In this document: piece by piece, positions 12,950-22,583 of the stretch
How the letters are laid out: every line of letters starts with the position of its first letter
How positions within the stretch are numbered: the stretch's first letter is position 1
NCBI RefSeq assembly: GCF_900110925.1
Contig: NZ_FOFP01000010.1
Location: 124,001-188,000 of the forward strand
Source: Pseudomonas cuatrocienegasensis
Lineage (GTDB): Bacteria; Pseudomonadota; Gammaproteobacteria; Pseudomonadales; Pseudomonadaceae
Length of the DNA stretch: 64,000 nt
Reading direction: 5' to 3'
The notes under the pieces: generated by a model
What the model saw: only the letters and a program-made list of their open reading frames with translations
What the model was told of the DNA's origin: nothing
Database searches by the model: none
Program-made: the position numbers and the translations under genes

Positions 12950-14435
12950 CGTCCAGCTCCTGTAATAAATGTCGAATGGCTACGCACAGGTCGCTGGCCG
13001 CCAGGCCGATCCCCTGCGCCGCCAGGTATTCGCCGGCGCGCGCGTGCAACCACACGCCCAGCCGCGCCGCGTCCAACGCCGATAGACCTTGCCCACGCAA
13101 GGCGCCGATCAAACCGGCAAGCACATCCCCTAACCCTGCACCCGCCATCACCGGGTCACCGTGATCGCACAGCCAGAGCTCGCCGCCCGGCGCTGCCACC
13201 AGGCTGCCGACGCCCTTGAGCACGCACACCACCTGATAACGGGCCGCCAGCGCACGCGCGGCAGCGGGTCGATCGGCCTGCACCGCCGCCGTGGTTATCC
13301 CCAGCAAGCGTGCCGCTTCCGCCGGGTGCGGTGTGACCACACTGCCGGCGGGGATCTGGACCACCCCGAGCGCCAGCAGGTTCAGCGCGTCCGCATCCCA
13401 GACCTGCGCAGCCGAACTAACCGCTGCAACCGACAGCAAGCTGCGCGCCCAAGCCTGCTGACCGAGCCCTGGCCCGACCACCCAAACACTGGCCCGCGCG
13501 CCCAATGCCAGCAACTGATTACCCGAGGCCACCGCAACTGCCATCACTTCGGGCAGGCGTGCCTGGGCCGCACTCTGGTGCGCCTCGCGGGTCGCCAGCG
13601 AGACCATGCCGGCACCGCTGCGCAAAGCACTTTGCGCCGACAACAGGGCCGCCCCCGCCATGCCGTGATCACCGCCCACTACCAACACATGGCCCAGCTG
13701 CCCCTTGTGAGTGCTGCGCGCCCGCGCTGGCAACCGCTGCAGATTATTGCGGCTGAGGCGCCGGGCACTGCAGCCCTGCTCGGCCACCAGTGCCGGCTCG
13801 GCCTGCAGCCCATCGAACAGCAGCGTGCCGACCTGATCCGGACCGGCCCCGGTAAACAGGCCAAGTTTCAGCCCAATCAGGGTTAGCGTGACATCGGCGC
13901 GTACCGCCACACCCAACACACAGCCGGTATCGGCGCAGAGTCCAGAGGGAATATCCACGGCCAGCACCGGCAAGCCACTGGTATTGATCCGCGCGATGGC
14001 CTCGGCGTAGGGCGCCCGCACCGCATCGCGCAGCCCGGTGCCGAGCAAGGCATCGAGCACCACGCCATCAAGCTCAGCCTGCCCACCCCACAGGTGTACC
14101 TTCACCCCAGCGTCGCGGGCAGCGGCATAGGCGCGTGCGGCATCGTCACGCAGCGCTGCGGGTGCAGCCAGTGCTAGCACCTGCACCCGCCAACCAGCAC
14201 GCTGCGCCAGCTCGGCCACCAGGTAACCGTCACCGGCATTATTACCGCCGCCCGCCATGACCGTCAGGGCGCCTGCAGCCGGCCAGCGCTGGCGCAACAG
14301 GCGCCAGAGCGCATGGGCCGCACGGCTCATCAGGGTGAAGCCGGGAGTGCCGGCGGCGATCAGACGCGCGTCCAGCGCCCGCACTTGGGCAGCGCTGTAG
14401 AGCGCGTCGGGAAGATTGTCTGCTGAATGCGGCAT
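12936..14435 (-). CDS. nnr: Bifunctional NAD(P)H-hydrate epimerase / ADP-dependent dehydratase
   Basis: This 499-residue repair enzyme restores damaged NAD(P)H hydrates. The N-terminal YjeF_N epimerase domain (about 1-215) has the [16 protein letters not shown] motif near 62. The C-terminal ribokinase-like dehydratase domain (about 230-495) has [11 protein letters not shown] and a phosphate loop [10 protein letters not shown] near 432, where GTGDVLAG is more typical. The ATG at 14435 is chosen because homology begins just after it; the longer frame runs into the divergent queG coding region. It heads the cluster and shares a 58-bp divergent promoter region with queG. Confidence 0.94.
   Translation of the reverse strand: MPHSADNLPDALYSAAQVRALDARLIAAGTPGFTLMSRAAHALWRLLRQRWPAAGALTVMAGGGNNAGDGYLVAELAQRAGWRVQVLALAAPAALRDDAARAYAAARDAGVKVHLWGGQAELDGVVLDALLGTGLRDAVRAPYAEAIARINTSGLPVLAVDIPSGLCADTGCVLGVAVRADVTLTLIGLKLGLFTGAGPDQVGTLLFDGLQAEPALVAEQGCSARRLSRNNLQRLPARARSTHKGQLGHVLVVGGDHGMAGAALLSAQSALRSGAGMVSLATREAHQSAAQARLPEVMAVAVASGNQLLALGARASVWVVGPGLGQQAWARSLLSVAAVSSAAQVWDADALNLLALGVVQIPAGSVVTPHPAEAARLLGITTAAVQADRPAAARALAARYQVVCVLKGVGSLVAAPGGELWLCDHGDPVMAGAGLGDVLAGLIGALRGQGLSALDAARLGVWLHARAGEYLAAQGIGLAASDLCVAIRHLLQELDVERA
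12957..12962 (-). promoter_or_regulatory. Ribosome binding site deciding the TTG start of tsaE
   Basis: CAGGAG on the minus strand lies 7 nt before the TTG at 12949, inside the 3' end of nnr. It supports a TTG start coupled to nnr translation. Confidence 0.7.
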
Positions 14436-14493
14436 GCGCGGGCTCCGATGTCTGGCAGAATTATACGCACCTCTGCTCCGGTTACCTGCCTGT

Positions 14494-15585
14494 ATGCCCA
14501 CGCCAATACCCGATCTCGCCCACCTCGCCCAGTCGATCAAGGACTGGGGCCGCGAGCTGGGCTTCCAGCAGGTGGGCATCGCCGACGTGAGCCTGGGCGA
14601 ACACGAGGCACACTTGCAACGTTGGCTGGACGCCGGTTACCAGGGCGAAATGGACTATATGGGCGCCCATGGCAGCAAACGCTCGCATCCTGACGAACTG
14701 GTGCCGGGCACGTTGCGGGTGGTTTCGCTGCGTATGGATTACCTACCGGGCGATACGCAGATGGCCGAGCGCCTGGCTGCCCCCGAGCAGGCCTATGTCT
14801 CGCGCTACGCCCTGGGCCGCGACTACCACAAACTGATCCGCAAACGCCTGCAGCAACTGGCCGAACGCATTCAGGCGGCCATCGGCCCGTTTGGCTACCG
14901 GGCCTTCGTCGACAGCGCGCCGGTGCTGGAAAAAGCCATCGCCGAACAAGCCGGCCTGGGCTGGATCGGTAAAAACACCCTGGTGCTCAACCGCAAAGCT
15001 GGCAGCTACTTCTTTCTCGGCGAATTGTTCGTCGACCTGGCGCTGCCGGTGGACCCGCCCCATGCCACGGAGCATTGCGGACGCTGCACGGCCTGCCTGG
15101 ACATCTGCCCCACCGCGGCCTTCGTCAGCCCTTATGTGCTCGACGCGCGCCGCTGCATCTCTTACCTGACCATCGAGCTGAAAGGTCCCATCCCGCTTGA
15201 GCTGCGCGCGCCCATCGGCAACCGGGTATTCGGCTGCGACGACTGTCAGATGGTCTGCCCCTGGAACCGCTTCGCCCGCCCAACTGAGCAAGCCGACTTC
15301 CAGCCACGCCACGGCCTGGACAACAGCTCGCTGGCCGAACTGTTTCTGTGGAGTGAAACGGAGTTTCTTGCCCGCACCGAGGGCTCGCCGCTGCGCCGCG
15401 CCGGTTACGAGCGCTGGCTGCGCAACCTGGCAGTCGGCCTGGGCAATGCGCCCTCAACCATTCCGGTGCTCGAAGCGCTGAACGCGCGCCGTTTACACCC
15501 CAGCGAGCTGGTGCGCGAGCACGTGAGCTGGGCATTGGCGCAACATGCCCAACGCGGCGCGCAGACTGCGGCGCTTACACCTTGA
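14494..15585 (+). CDS. queG: Epoxyqueuosine reductase QueG
   Basis: This cobalamin- and iron-sulfur-dependent enzyme reduces epoxyqueuosine to queuosine at the tRNA wobble position. In the 363-residue protein the two [4Fe-4S] cysteine clusters are visible: [12 protein letters not shown] near residue 195 and CDDCQMVCP near 249. An N-terminal B12-binding region contains YMGAHG and the conserved [20 protein letters not shown] segment. The ATG at 14494 is chosen; the in-frame upstream extension overlaps nnr. Its 3' end overlaps the convergent orn gene by 11 nt. Confidence 0.95.
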   Translation: MPTPIPDLAHLAQSIKDWGRELGFQQVGIADVSLGEHEAHLQRWLDAGYQGEMDYMGAHGSKRSHPDELVPGTLRVVSLRMDYLPGDTQMAERLAAPEQAYVSRYALGRDYHKLIRKRLQQLAERIQAAIGPFGYRAFVDSAPVLEKAIAEQAGLGWIGKNTLVLNRKAGSYFFLGELFVDLALPVDPPHATEHCGRCTACLDICPTAAFVSPYVLDARRCISYLTIELKGPIPLELRAPIGNRVFGCDDCQMVCPWNRFARPTEQADFQPRHGLDNSSLAELFLWSETEFLARTEGSPLRRAGYERWLRNLAVGLGNAPSTIPVLEALNARRLHPSELVREHVSWALAQHAQRGAQTAALTP

Positions 15586-16117
15586 GGAAATGCTCGCGGT
15601 AGTAAGCCAGCTCGGCGATCGACTCGCGAATGTCATCCAGCGCCTGGTGCGTACCGCGCTTCTGGAAGCCGTCCTTGAGCTGCGGCGCCCACAGGCCGGC
15701 AAGGATCTTCAGGGTCGAGACATCCAGGTAGCGGTAATGGAAATAGGCTTCCAGGGTCGGCATGTAGCGATACAGAAAGCGCCGATCCTGGCCAATGCTG
15801 TTGCCGCAGATCGGCGACTTGCCCGCCGGCACCCACTGCTCAAGAAAGGCAATGGTCTGCGCCTCGGCCTCGGCCTGGCTGATGGTGCTTTCGCGCACCC
15901 GCTGGGTCAGGCCGCTGTCGCCGTGGGTACGGGTGTTCCACTCATCCATGGCGGCCAGGCGCTCATCACTCTGGTGCACAGCAATTACCGGGCCTTCAGC
16001 CAGGATATTCAGCTGGCTGTCGGTGACAATGGTGGCCATCTCGATGATGACATCGGTATCCGGGTCCAGACCGGTCATTTCCAGGTCGATCCAGATCAGG
16101 TTGGTTGGGTTCTGCAT
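15575..16117 (-). CDS. orn: Oligoribonuclease
   Basis: Orn is an essential DEDDh 3'-5' exoribonuclease that degrades di-ribonucleotides, including pGpG from c-di-GMP breakdown, which ties it to the FimX-type signalling genes later in the window. The acidic catalytic residues appear in [11 protein letters not shown] (Asp11 and Glu13), with the His/Asp pair in [13 protein letters not shown] near the C-terminus. The 180-residue length is typical. Start ATG at 16117. The gene ends inside queG (11-nt convergent overlap). Confidence 0.97.
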   Translation of the reverse strand: MQNPTNLIWIDLEMTGLDPDTDVIIEMATIVTDSQLNILAEGPVIAVHQSDERLAAMDEWNTRTHGDSGLTQRVRESTISQAEAEAQTIAFLEQWVPAGKSPICGNSIGQDRRFLYRYMPTLEAYFHYRYLDVSTLKILAGLWAPQLKDGFQKRGTHQALDDIRESIAELAYYREHFLKV

Positions 16118-16156
16118 GGGGCGCTCCTCGGCTAGAGGGCACAGTCTAGCGAATAA

Positions 16157-16942
16157 TCAGTGGCCCATGCGCCACAGCATCAGCCGCGACTGACGCCAAT
16201 CGTGCAGCGCCAGGGTTTCATCGGCAGGTATATCCGGCACCTCGAAACTGTTGCTGATCAGCCAGGCGCCCGTAGGCAGTTCAGCACTCGCCTTACGCCA
16301 CAGCGCTGCCATGGGTGCGGGTGAGAGAAAGCAGTAGGCCACATCGAAGTCGGCCAAGTCGGTGCGCCACAGGCTGACATAGCGAATGCGGCAGTTACTC
16401 CGACCCAGGCTACGCAGCCAGGCGATGGCAAAGGACAGCGGCGCGGTCTCGACACCGACGAACTGCGCCTCGGGAAACCGCCGTGCCAGGCATAACAACG
16501 CGCCTGCCGGGCCACAGCCGAGGTCAACAAAACGAAAATCTGGCGCGCGCCGCTCCAACCAGGTCGCCAGCGCATCGGTGCTACGGGCGCCTGTCAGGTA
16601 AAGCGGCACACGCTCACTGATGCTGTTCCAGTTGAGCAACAGCACCAGCACGAAGCCCAGCAAAAACAACCAGGAGGGCAGCGCTGCGCCGTTGGCCAGC
16701 AGCACGGCGGGTACAAACGCCAGGCTCAGCCCCCACCACCAAATCGACAACCCCATGCGCCGCACTAGCCAGGCAGCGACAGCGCCCTGCACCAGCCCCA
16801 CGCTCAACGGACTGAAACGCCAACCCCCGAGCTGCAGCGCAGCGACCACAGCGATAGCCACCACCATACACGCCACCACTTGCGCCAGCAGCGCACCTAA
16901 CGCCGGATAACGCCCAACCAGCCCCATCCATGCCGCCATCAT
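16157..16942 (-). CDS. Membrane-anchored class I SAM-dependent methyltransferase
   Basis: The N-terminal 110 residues form four hydrophobic segments (about 18-40, 45-60, 68-88, 92-106). A soluble domain follows with the SAM-binding motif VDLGCGPAGALLCLARRF near residue 137 and an acidic end of strand 2 (FVGVETAPLS). The substrate is unknown; a lipid or membrane-bound quinone is a reasonable guess. The start is one of two adjacent ATGs (16942 or 16939), with a GGGGAGGGTG Shine-Dalgarno just upstream. It is divergent from rsgA and co-directional with orn 39 nt downstream. Confidence 0.75.
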   Translation of the reverse strand: MMAAWMGLVGRYPALGALLAQVVACMVVAIAVVAALQLGGWRFSPLSVGLVQGAVAAWLVRRMGLSIWWWGLSLAFVPAVLLANGAALPSWLFLLGFVLVLLLNWNSISERVPLYLTGARSTDALATWLERRAPDFRFVDLGCGPAGALLCLARRFPEAQFVGVETAPLSFAIAWLRSLGRSNCRIRYVSLWRTDLADFDVAYCFLSPAPMAALWRKASAELPTGAWLISNSFEVPDIPADETLALHDWRQSRLMLWRMGH

Positions 16943-17047
16943 CACCCTCCCCAGGCCAGGGCCTCAGTGTACCTGCTCGCTCGGGAGCCGGCTGCGCCAT
17001 GCTAGACTCGCGCGCATCGCAACAATCGCTCATCACTCGGAAGCCCC

Positions 17048-18079
17048 ATGGCCAAACGCCAACTCAACCGCCGGCAAAACTGGCGCATCGAAAAAATCCA
17101 GGGCGAGCGCGCCGCCCGCGCCGCCAAGCGCGAATCCCAGGCCGTGCAGATTCTCGAAGGCGGCGACCTCGGCCCCGAGCAGACCGGCCTGATCATCGCC
17201 CACTTTGGCGTACAGATCGAAGTCGAAGCGCTGGATGGCGAACTGGCGGGTCAGGTGTTCCGCTGCCACCTGCGCGCCAACCTGCCGACCATGGTCACGG
17301 GCGATCAGGTGGTATGGCGGGCAGGCAACCAGGGTATCGGCGTGATAGTCGCGCAGCTGCCGCGCAGCACCGAGCTGTGTCGTCCGGACACCCGCGGCCA
17401 GCTCAAGCCGGTGGCGGCCAACGTCGATCTGATCGTGATCGTCTTCGCCCCGCTGCCCGAGCCCCACGCCAACCTGATCGACCGCTATCTAGTGGCTGCC
17501 GAACACGCCGGCATTCGTCCGCTGCTACTGCTGAACAAGGCCGACCTGATCGACGAGCAAAACGCCGTGGCGCTCAACGCCATGCTCGCCGTCTACCGCC
17601 AGCTCGGCTACCCACTGCTGGAGGTGTCCGCCCATCAGGGCGATGGCATGGAGCAGTTGCAGCAGCAGCTGGACGGCCACGTCAGCGTATTCGTTGGCCA
17701 GTCCGGGGTTGGCAAGTCATCGCTGGTCAACAGCCTGCTACCGGAAGTCGACACCCGCGTCGGTCCGCTGTCGGAGCTGACCGGCAAGGGCACCCACACC
17801 ACCACCACCGCGCGACTGTTCCACTTCCCCCGCGGCGGCGAACTGATCGACTCCCCCGGGATTCGCGAGTTCGGCCTGGTGCATGTCAGCCGTGATGACG
17901 TCGAAGCAGGCTTTATCGAATTCGGCGAGCTGATCGGCCAATGCCGCTTTCGCGACTGCAAGCATGACCGCGAACCCGGCTGTGCCCTGCTCAAGGCTCT
18001 TGAGGAAGGCCGCGTGCATCCCCAGCGCATGGCCAGTTATCGGCATATTCTGGCCAGCCTGCCCGAACCTGACTATTGA
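17048..18079 (+). CDS. rsgA: Small ribosomal subunit biogenesis GTPase RsgA
   Basis: This circularly permuted GTPase matures the 30S subunit. In the 343-residue protein a basic N-terminus precedes an OB-fold, then G4 (NKAD, near 162) comes before G1 (GQSGVGKSS, near 217), the permuted order typical of the family. G3 is [10 protein letters not shown]-terminal zinc knuckle with [14 protein letters not shown] starts near 299. Start ATG at 17048. It ends against a bidirectional terminator shared with motB. Nearby orn matches the usual Pseudomonas order. Confidence 0.97.
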   Translation: MAKRQLNRRQNWRIEKIQGERAARAAKRESQAVQILEGGDLGPEQTGLIIAHFGVQIEVEALDGELAGQVFRCHLRANLPTMVTGDQVVWRAGNQGIGVIVAQLPRSTELCRPDTRGQLKPVAANVDLIVIVFAPLPEPHANLIDRYLVAAEHAGIRPLLLLNKADLIDEQNAVALNAMLAVYRQLGYPLLEVSAHQGDGMEQLQQQLDGHVSVFVGQSGVGKSSLVNSLLPEVDTRVGPLSELTGKGTHTTTTARLFHFPRGGELIDSPGIREFGLVHVSRDDVEAGFIEFGELIGQCRFRDCKHDREPGCALLKALEEGRVHPQRMASYRHILASLPEPDY

Positions 18080-18092
18080 CGGGATACACCTA

Positions 18093-18124
18093 CAAAAAAG
18101 CCGCGTCGAACGCGGCTTTTTTGT
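18093..18124. terminator. Bidirectional intrinsic terminator between rsgA and motB
   Basis: A-tract, stem AGCCGCG, loop TCGAA, stem CGCGGCT and T-tract form a symmetrical terminator in the 58-bp gap between the convergent rsgA and motB. Confidence 0.9.
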
Positions 18125-18137
18125 AGGGCGCGGCGGC

Positions 18138-19157
18138 TTACTGCTGGTCCATCTGCAACACGCCATCTTCGAAGATATTCAAGCGCTCACGTAGCTCACC
18201 CGACTGCAGCGGCTCGGCGGCCGGCGGCTGAGCCGGGGCATCGCCTGGCGCCGCCGGAGGCGCTTCGCCGCCCGTTTGCTCACCCTCGATATCGCGCTGG
18301 GCACGCTTGGTCAGGACCGTGATGTCGATGCGCCGATTGACCGGATTGAGCGGGTCCTGCCGGTCGAACAGCGCCGACGAGGCATAACCCACCACCCGCG
18401 CCAGTTGATCCTCTTCATAACCGCCGGCGATCAGCACCCGCCGTGCCGCATTGGCGCGATTGGCAGACAGCTCCCAGTTACCGAAATCGCCTGCACCGGC
18501 AAACGGCTTGGCGTCGGTATGGCCACTGATGCTGATCTTGTTCGGCACGGCCTTGATGGTATCGACCAGGGCCAGCAGGATGTCTTCGAAATACGGCTGC
18601 AGCTGCGAGCTGCCACTGGCGAACATCGGCCGATTTTCGGCATCCATGATCTGGATACGCAAACCGTCCTGGGTGATCTCGAACAGAATCTGATCCTTGA
18701 AGCGCTGCAGCTGCGGGTCTTCCTCGACCTTGTTCTGCAGTTCCTGCAACAGCAGCTCCAGACGTTCGCGCTCAACTTCCTCGGCAATGCTCTCGGCCTG
18801 GGCCGCATCGATCTGCGCCTGGTCGGGTTGGTCGGTTGCTGCCTTCGAGTCTGTATCAAGGGCCTGGCTGTCGGGCTCCGACTCGGGATTGAGCGTGCGG
18901 TCCGGCGCCGGCGTCGGTGTGCCGCCCAGGTCAATCACATAGGGGCTGGCGCTTTCGGAAAAGCCGACGGGGTCCTGGAAATAACCGGAGATAAGTTTTT
19001 TCTGCTCCGGGGTCGCTGTGGTCATCAGCCACATCACCAGGAAGAAGGCCATCATCGCCGTGGCAAAGTCGGCAAAGGCGATCTTCCAGGCGCCGCCATG
19101 GTGACCACCGGCAACCTTCTTGACCCGTTTGACGATGATTGGCTGATTGTTTTCCAT
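18138..19157 (-). CDS. motB: Flagellar motor stator protein MotB
   Basis: MotB anchors the stator to peptidoglycan and carries the proton-binding aspartate. In the 339-residue protein a basic cytoplasmic start is followed by a single membrane helix, AFADFATAMMAFFLVMWLM, with the essential Asp30. A Pro/Asp-rich plug and linker come next. The OmpA-like peptidoglycan-binding domain covers about 170-290 (ISGHTDAKPF, NWELSANRA). The C-terminal tail is rich in Ala/Pro/Glu. It follows motA by 8 nt, an obvious two-gene unit. Confidence 0.96.
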   Translation of the reverse strand: MENNQPIIVKRVKKVAGGHHGGAWKIAFADFATAMMAFFLVMWLMTTATPEQKKLISGYFQDPVGFSESASPYVIDLGGTPTPAPDRTLNPESEPDSQALDTDSKAATDQPDQAQIDAAQAESIAEEVERERLELLLQELQNKVEEDPQLQRFKDQILFEITQDGLRIQIMDAENRPMFASGSSQLQPYFEDILLALVDTIKAVPNKISISGHTDAKPFAGAGDFGNWELSANRANAARRVLIAGGYEEDQLARVVGYASSALFDRQDPLNPVNRRIDITVLTKRAQRDIEGEQTGGEAPPAAPGDAPAQPPAAEPLQSGELRERLNIFEDGVLQMDQQ

Positions 19158-19165
19158 GACTGCTA

Positions 19166-20017
19166 TCAGCCCCCACGCATGGCCTGTTCAAGCTCACTGA
19201 AACTGGGCCGGTGCGCCGGGTACAGGACTTTGCGGGAGAATTCCACCGCCAGCGACGGCGGCATGCCCGATGCCGAAGCAACCAGGCCAGCCTTGATCGC
19301 TTCATAGACGTTTATCTCTTCCTTGGCGTCATGCTCCAGGGCATTGGACAACGGCCCGAAGAAACCGTACGAGGCCAGGATACCGAGGAAGGTACCGACC
19401 AGCGCGGTACCCACCTTCTGACCGATTTCCGCGTTATCCGCCTCGGCCAGAATCGACATGGTGATCACGATCCCCAGTACGGCAGCCACGATCCCCATCG
19501 CCGGCATGCCATCGGCGACCTTGGCCACTGCATGGGCGGGATGCTCAAGCTCCTCCTTGAGGCTGGCGATTTCCATATCGAACAGCCCTTCCAGCTCATG
19601 GGGCGCCATATTGCCGGAGGACATGATGCGCAGGTAATCGCAGATAAACGCGGTCATGCGCTCGTCTTTCAGAATCCCCGGGTACTTGCTGAAGATCGGG
19701 CTGGCTGCCGGGTCTTCGACATCGGCCTCGATGGCCATCATGCCTTCGCGCCGACTTTTGTTGAGGATTTCATAAAGCAGGCGCAACACTTCCAGGTAGT
19801 AAGTGTGGGTGAAGCGCGAGCTGAACATCTTCAGCGACTTCTTGAACACGGTCATGAAAGCGCTGCCGGGGTTGGCCTGCAAAAAGGCACCCAGCGCGGC
19901 GCCGCCGATGATCAGCACCTCGAAAGGGTGGACCAGGGCCATGAACTGTCCGCCAGACAGGATGAACCCGCCCAGCACACAACCAAAAACAACGATGATG
20001 CCAAGAATTTTAATCAT
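19166..20017 (-). CDS. motA: Flagellar motor stator protein MotA
   Basis: MotA forms the proton channel of the stator with MotB and contacts FliG. The 283 residues contain four predicted membrane helices, two near the N-terminus (about 1-55) and two near 165-225, flanking a large cytoplasmic loop with charged residues. The ATG at 20017 gives the typical MIKILGI start; the in-frame upstream codons are not homologous. It shares a 118-bp intergenic region with the divergent HDOD gene. Confidence 0.96.
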   Translation of the reverse strand: MIKILGIIVVFGCVLGGFILSGGQFMALVHPFEVLIIGGAALGAFLQANPGSAFMTVFKKSLKMFSSRFTHTYYLEVLRLLYEILNKSRREGMMAIEADVEDPAASPIFSKYPGILKDERMTAFICDYLRIMSSGNMAPHELEGLFDMEIASLKEELEHPAHAVAKVADGMPAMGIVAAVLGIVITMSILAEADNAEIGQKVGTALVGTFLGILASYGFFGPLSNALEHDAKEEINVYEAIKAGLVASASGMPPSLAVEFSRKVLYPAHRPSFSELEQAMRGG

Positions 20018-20135
20018 AAAAACGCAGGAGCCAGAGCCGGTAGTAAGGGTTTTGCAAAACAACCCTTCTATTTATCGGAAGTTGTGCGCGAGACTATAGC
20101 CAGTTAAGGCTAAAAGCCAGTTTGGCTCAACCCCC

Positions 20136-21647
20136 ATGAACCTACCGCGCCCCCGCACTCTCGATGCCTGGCTCAAGCTGCTGGAAGGCCTGCAGCTGCC
20201 TGTTGCGAGCGAGACTCATCTACAGGTTTGTCGTGCTCTCGGCGACAGCCGCCGCTCGATCCGCGAGATCGCCGGCATGATGCAGGCCAGCCCTGCCTTG
20301 GTGCTCGCGGTGATGCGCGAAGCCAACCGCAAAGGCTCGGTGCTCAGCGAGCCAGCGGAAAGCCTGGAAAGCGCCCTGAACCGCCTGGGACTGCAGCGAG
20401 CGACGGCACTGCTGGAGCGCCAGCCCAGCCTGCCTGAAAGTGAGATTGCCCCCGCGCTACGCCAGGTGCTGCTGATCAGCCAGCATGCGACACAACAGGC
20501 AAACGGCCTGTTCAGCGGCCGCCTGGCCCGCTTGTGGCAGGAAATTCACTGGGGCAGCCTGCTGTTCCTCGCGCCCCTATGGTCGTTGCTGGCGGCATAC
20601 CCGGAACTGCTAGAGGCCTGGGAGCAGCGGGTGCTGATCAAGGGTGAGCCGGCGATTCGTGTTGAACGGGAGCTGCTTGGCGTGCCCTTGCTCAAGCTCT
20701 GCCTGGCACTGGTCGAACGCTGGAATTTGCCAGAATGGATTATCGAGGGTTACCGCCTGCTGGTTGCCGATCGCCGCCTGCTGGTCAAAGCCCTGCATAT
20801 CGCCCGTAACAACGACCATCCGCTGCAACAGCAGCAGTGCCTGGACGATGACAGTCACCTGCGGCGCTGGCTGACCCACCCGGGCAACAGCATTCTGCTG
20901 GCCAACGGCCTGGCGCTGTCGGCCCATGCATCCTGGAGCGGCCCGCACAGCCTGCGCTGGCAGCGTCTGGCTGGCTTGTACCTGCAGGTGCCATTGGACG
21001 GCTTGCAACAGCTGGTCCACCAGCAGGCAGTAAGCAGCGCACAAAGCCTGGCCGAACATGGCCTCTGGCACCCCGCCGAGGCATTGCTCTGGCCGACCGG
21101 CAGCAGCCATTTGCGCGCCCTGCAACCACCTGCAGCGAAACCTGCGAATGTCAGCCAATGGCGGCAGTTGTGCGGCCAGCTACTGGCCCAACCCAGCACC
21201 TTCAGTAACATCCTGCAACTCAGTACCACCGCCTGCGCAGCGCTGCAGGCCTGTGGCATGCAGCGCGTGCTGATTCTGCTTGCCGATCGTCAGCACACGC
21301 GTCTGCTCGCACAGCAGAGCGCCGGTCTGAGCAAGGCCGCGTCCGGCCTCAGCCTGGACCCGCAAAACAGCCAAGTGCTGCGTCGCTTGCTGCAGGCACC
21401 GGCGCAGTTGCGCCTGACGCCCGCCAATATCGCCCAGTTTTCGGCCCTGCTGCCCGGCGCACTGAAAGGGCTGTTTCCCAGCGAGCACCTGCTGATCCGT
21501 TCACTGGCCAACAATGGCCGGGTCGTCATGCTGCTATTCGCCGACCAGGGCGGCACCCCCATTGCAGAGCCAACCCTGCAGGCGGTGGGCAAGACCATGC
21601 AGTGCATCGAGCGCGCGCTGGACAGCTTCGCCCACCGTGCACGCTGA
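20136..21647 (+). CDS. HDOD domain-containing protein
   Basis: The 503-residue protein has an N-terminal HDOD-like helical domain (about residues 10-245): LQLPVASETHLQVCRALGDSRRS-type start, an AGMMQASPALVLAVMREAN segment and an NRLGLQRATALL segment match the HDOD pattern. The C-terminal half is unassigned and may be a GAF-like sensor (strands around residues 370-500). HDOD proteins lack the HD metal residues and act in signalling, often near chemotaxis and motility genes. Its divergence from motA fits this. No partner can be named. Confidence 0.7.
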   Translation: MNLPRPRTLDAWLKLLEGLQLPVASETHLQVCRALGDSRRSIREIAGMMQASPALVLAVMREANRKGSVLSEPAESLESALNRLGLQRATALLERQPSLPESEIAPALRQVLLISQHATQQANGLFSGRLARLWQEIHWGSLLFLAPLWSLLAAYPELLEAWEQRVLIKGEPAIRVERELLGVPLLKLCLALVERWNLPEWIIEGYRLLVADRRLLVKALHIARNNDHPLQQQQCLDDDSHLRRWLTHPGNSILLANGLALSAHASWSGPHSLRWQRLAGLYLQVPLDGLQQLVHQQAVSSAQSLAEHGLWHPAEALLWPTGSSHLRALQPPAAKPANVSQWRQLCGQLLAQPSTFSNILQLSTTACAALQACGMQRVLILLADRQHTRLLAQQSAGLSKAASGLSLDPQNSQVLRRLLQAPAQLRLTPANIAQFSALLPGALKGLFPSEHLLIRSLANNGRVVMLLFADQGGTPIAEPTLQAVGKTMQCIERALDSFAHRAR

Positions 21648-21719
21648 GCCCAGCCGTGATGGCAACGCGCGAATGGCCTTTGGGCTACAATCGGGCCTTT
21701 CGTTAGCCTGAGGCCGCGC

Positions 21720-22535
21720 ATGTCCGCCTTCGATACTCTGCCGCTGGTGATTGAGCCAGCCGAACTGGCCAGCCGCCTGGACGCTCCCGAGCTGATTCTG
21801 GTCGACCTGACCAGCACCGCCCGTTATACCGCCGGCCACCTGCCAGGCGCTCGCTTCGTCGATCCCAAACGCACCCAGCTCGGTCAGCCTCCGGCCCCTG
21901 GTCTGTTGCCCGCGCAGGCTGACCTGGAAGCCCTGTTCGCCGAACTGGGGCACCGTGACGAGGCCGTCTACGTGGTGTACGACGACGAAGGCGGCGGCTG
22001 GGCTGGGCGTTTTATCTGGCTGCTCGACGTCATTGGTCACGCGCATTACCACTACCTCGACGGCGGCCTGCATGCGTGGCTGGAGGCAGACCTGCCGCTG
22101 AGCCAGGAACAACCAGCCGCCGCCAGCGGCACCCTGCAACTGACCCTGCACGAGGCACCCACGGCAACCCGCAGCTACCTGCAAAGCCGCCTTGGTGCCA
22201 GCGACCTGGCGATCTGGGACGCCCGTGGCCCGCTGGAGTACAGCGGTGAGAAGGCGCTGACAGCGCGAGCCGGGCATATCCCCGGTGCGGTCAATTTTGA
22301 ATGGACCGCTGGCATGGACCCGAGCCGCGCCCTGCGCATGCGCCAGGACCTGCCTGCCATGCTGACCGCGCTGGGCATTACGCCCGACAAAGAAGTGATC
22401 ACCCACTGCCAGACACATCACCGCTCAGGCTTCACCTACCTGGTCGCCAAAGCCCTGGGCTACCCCCGGGTAAAAGCCTACGCCGGCTCATGGGGCGAAT
22501 GGGGCAACCACCCCGACACCCCTATCGAACGCTGA
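21720..22535 (+). CDS. rhdA: Thiosulfate sulfurtransferase (rhodanese) RhdA
   Basis: This 271-residue tandem rhodanese has an inactive N-terminal domain and an active C-terminal domain that moves sulfane sulfur from thiosulfate to cyanide. The active-site loop HCQTHHRSG has Cys230, the signature I recall from Azotobacter and Pseudomonas RhdA. The C-terminal domain also shows the expected IWDARGPLEYSGEK motif. A TACAAT box lies about 30 nt upstream (21686-21691). It precedes psd by 48 nt on the same strand. Confidence 0.95.
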   Translation: MSAFDTLPLVIEPAELASRLDAPELILVDLTSTARYTAGHLPGARFVDPKRTQLGQPPAPGLLPAQADLEALFAELGHRDEAVYVVYDDEGGGWAGRFIWLLDVIGHAHYHYLDGGLHAWLEADLPLSQEQPAAASGTLQLTLHEAPTATRSYLQSRLGASDLAIWDARGPLEYSGEKALTARAGHIPGAVNFEWTAGMDPSRALRMRQDLPAMLTALGITPDKEVITHCQTHHRSGFTYLVAKALGYPRVKAYAGSWGEWGNHPDTPIER

Positions 22536-22583
22536 TTATCTACTTCTCGCGCCGCCTCGCTTGCGGCTCTCAAGGAATGCCCC

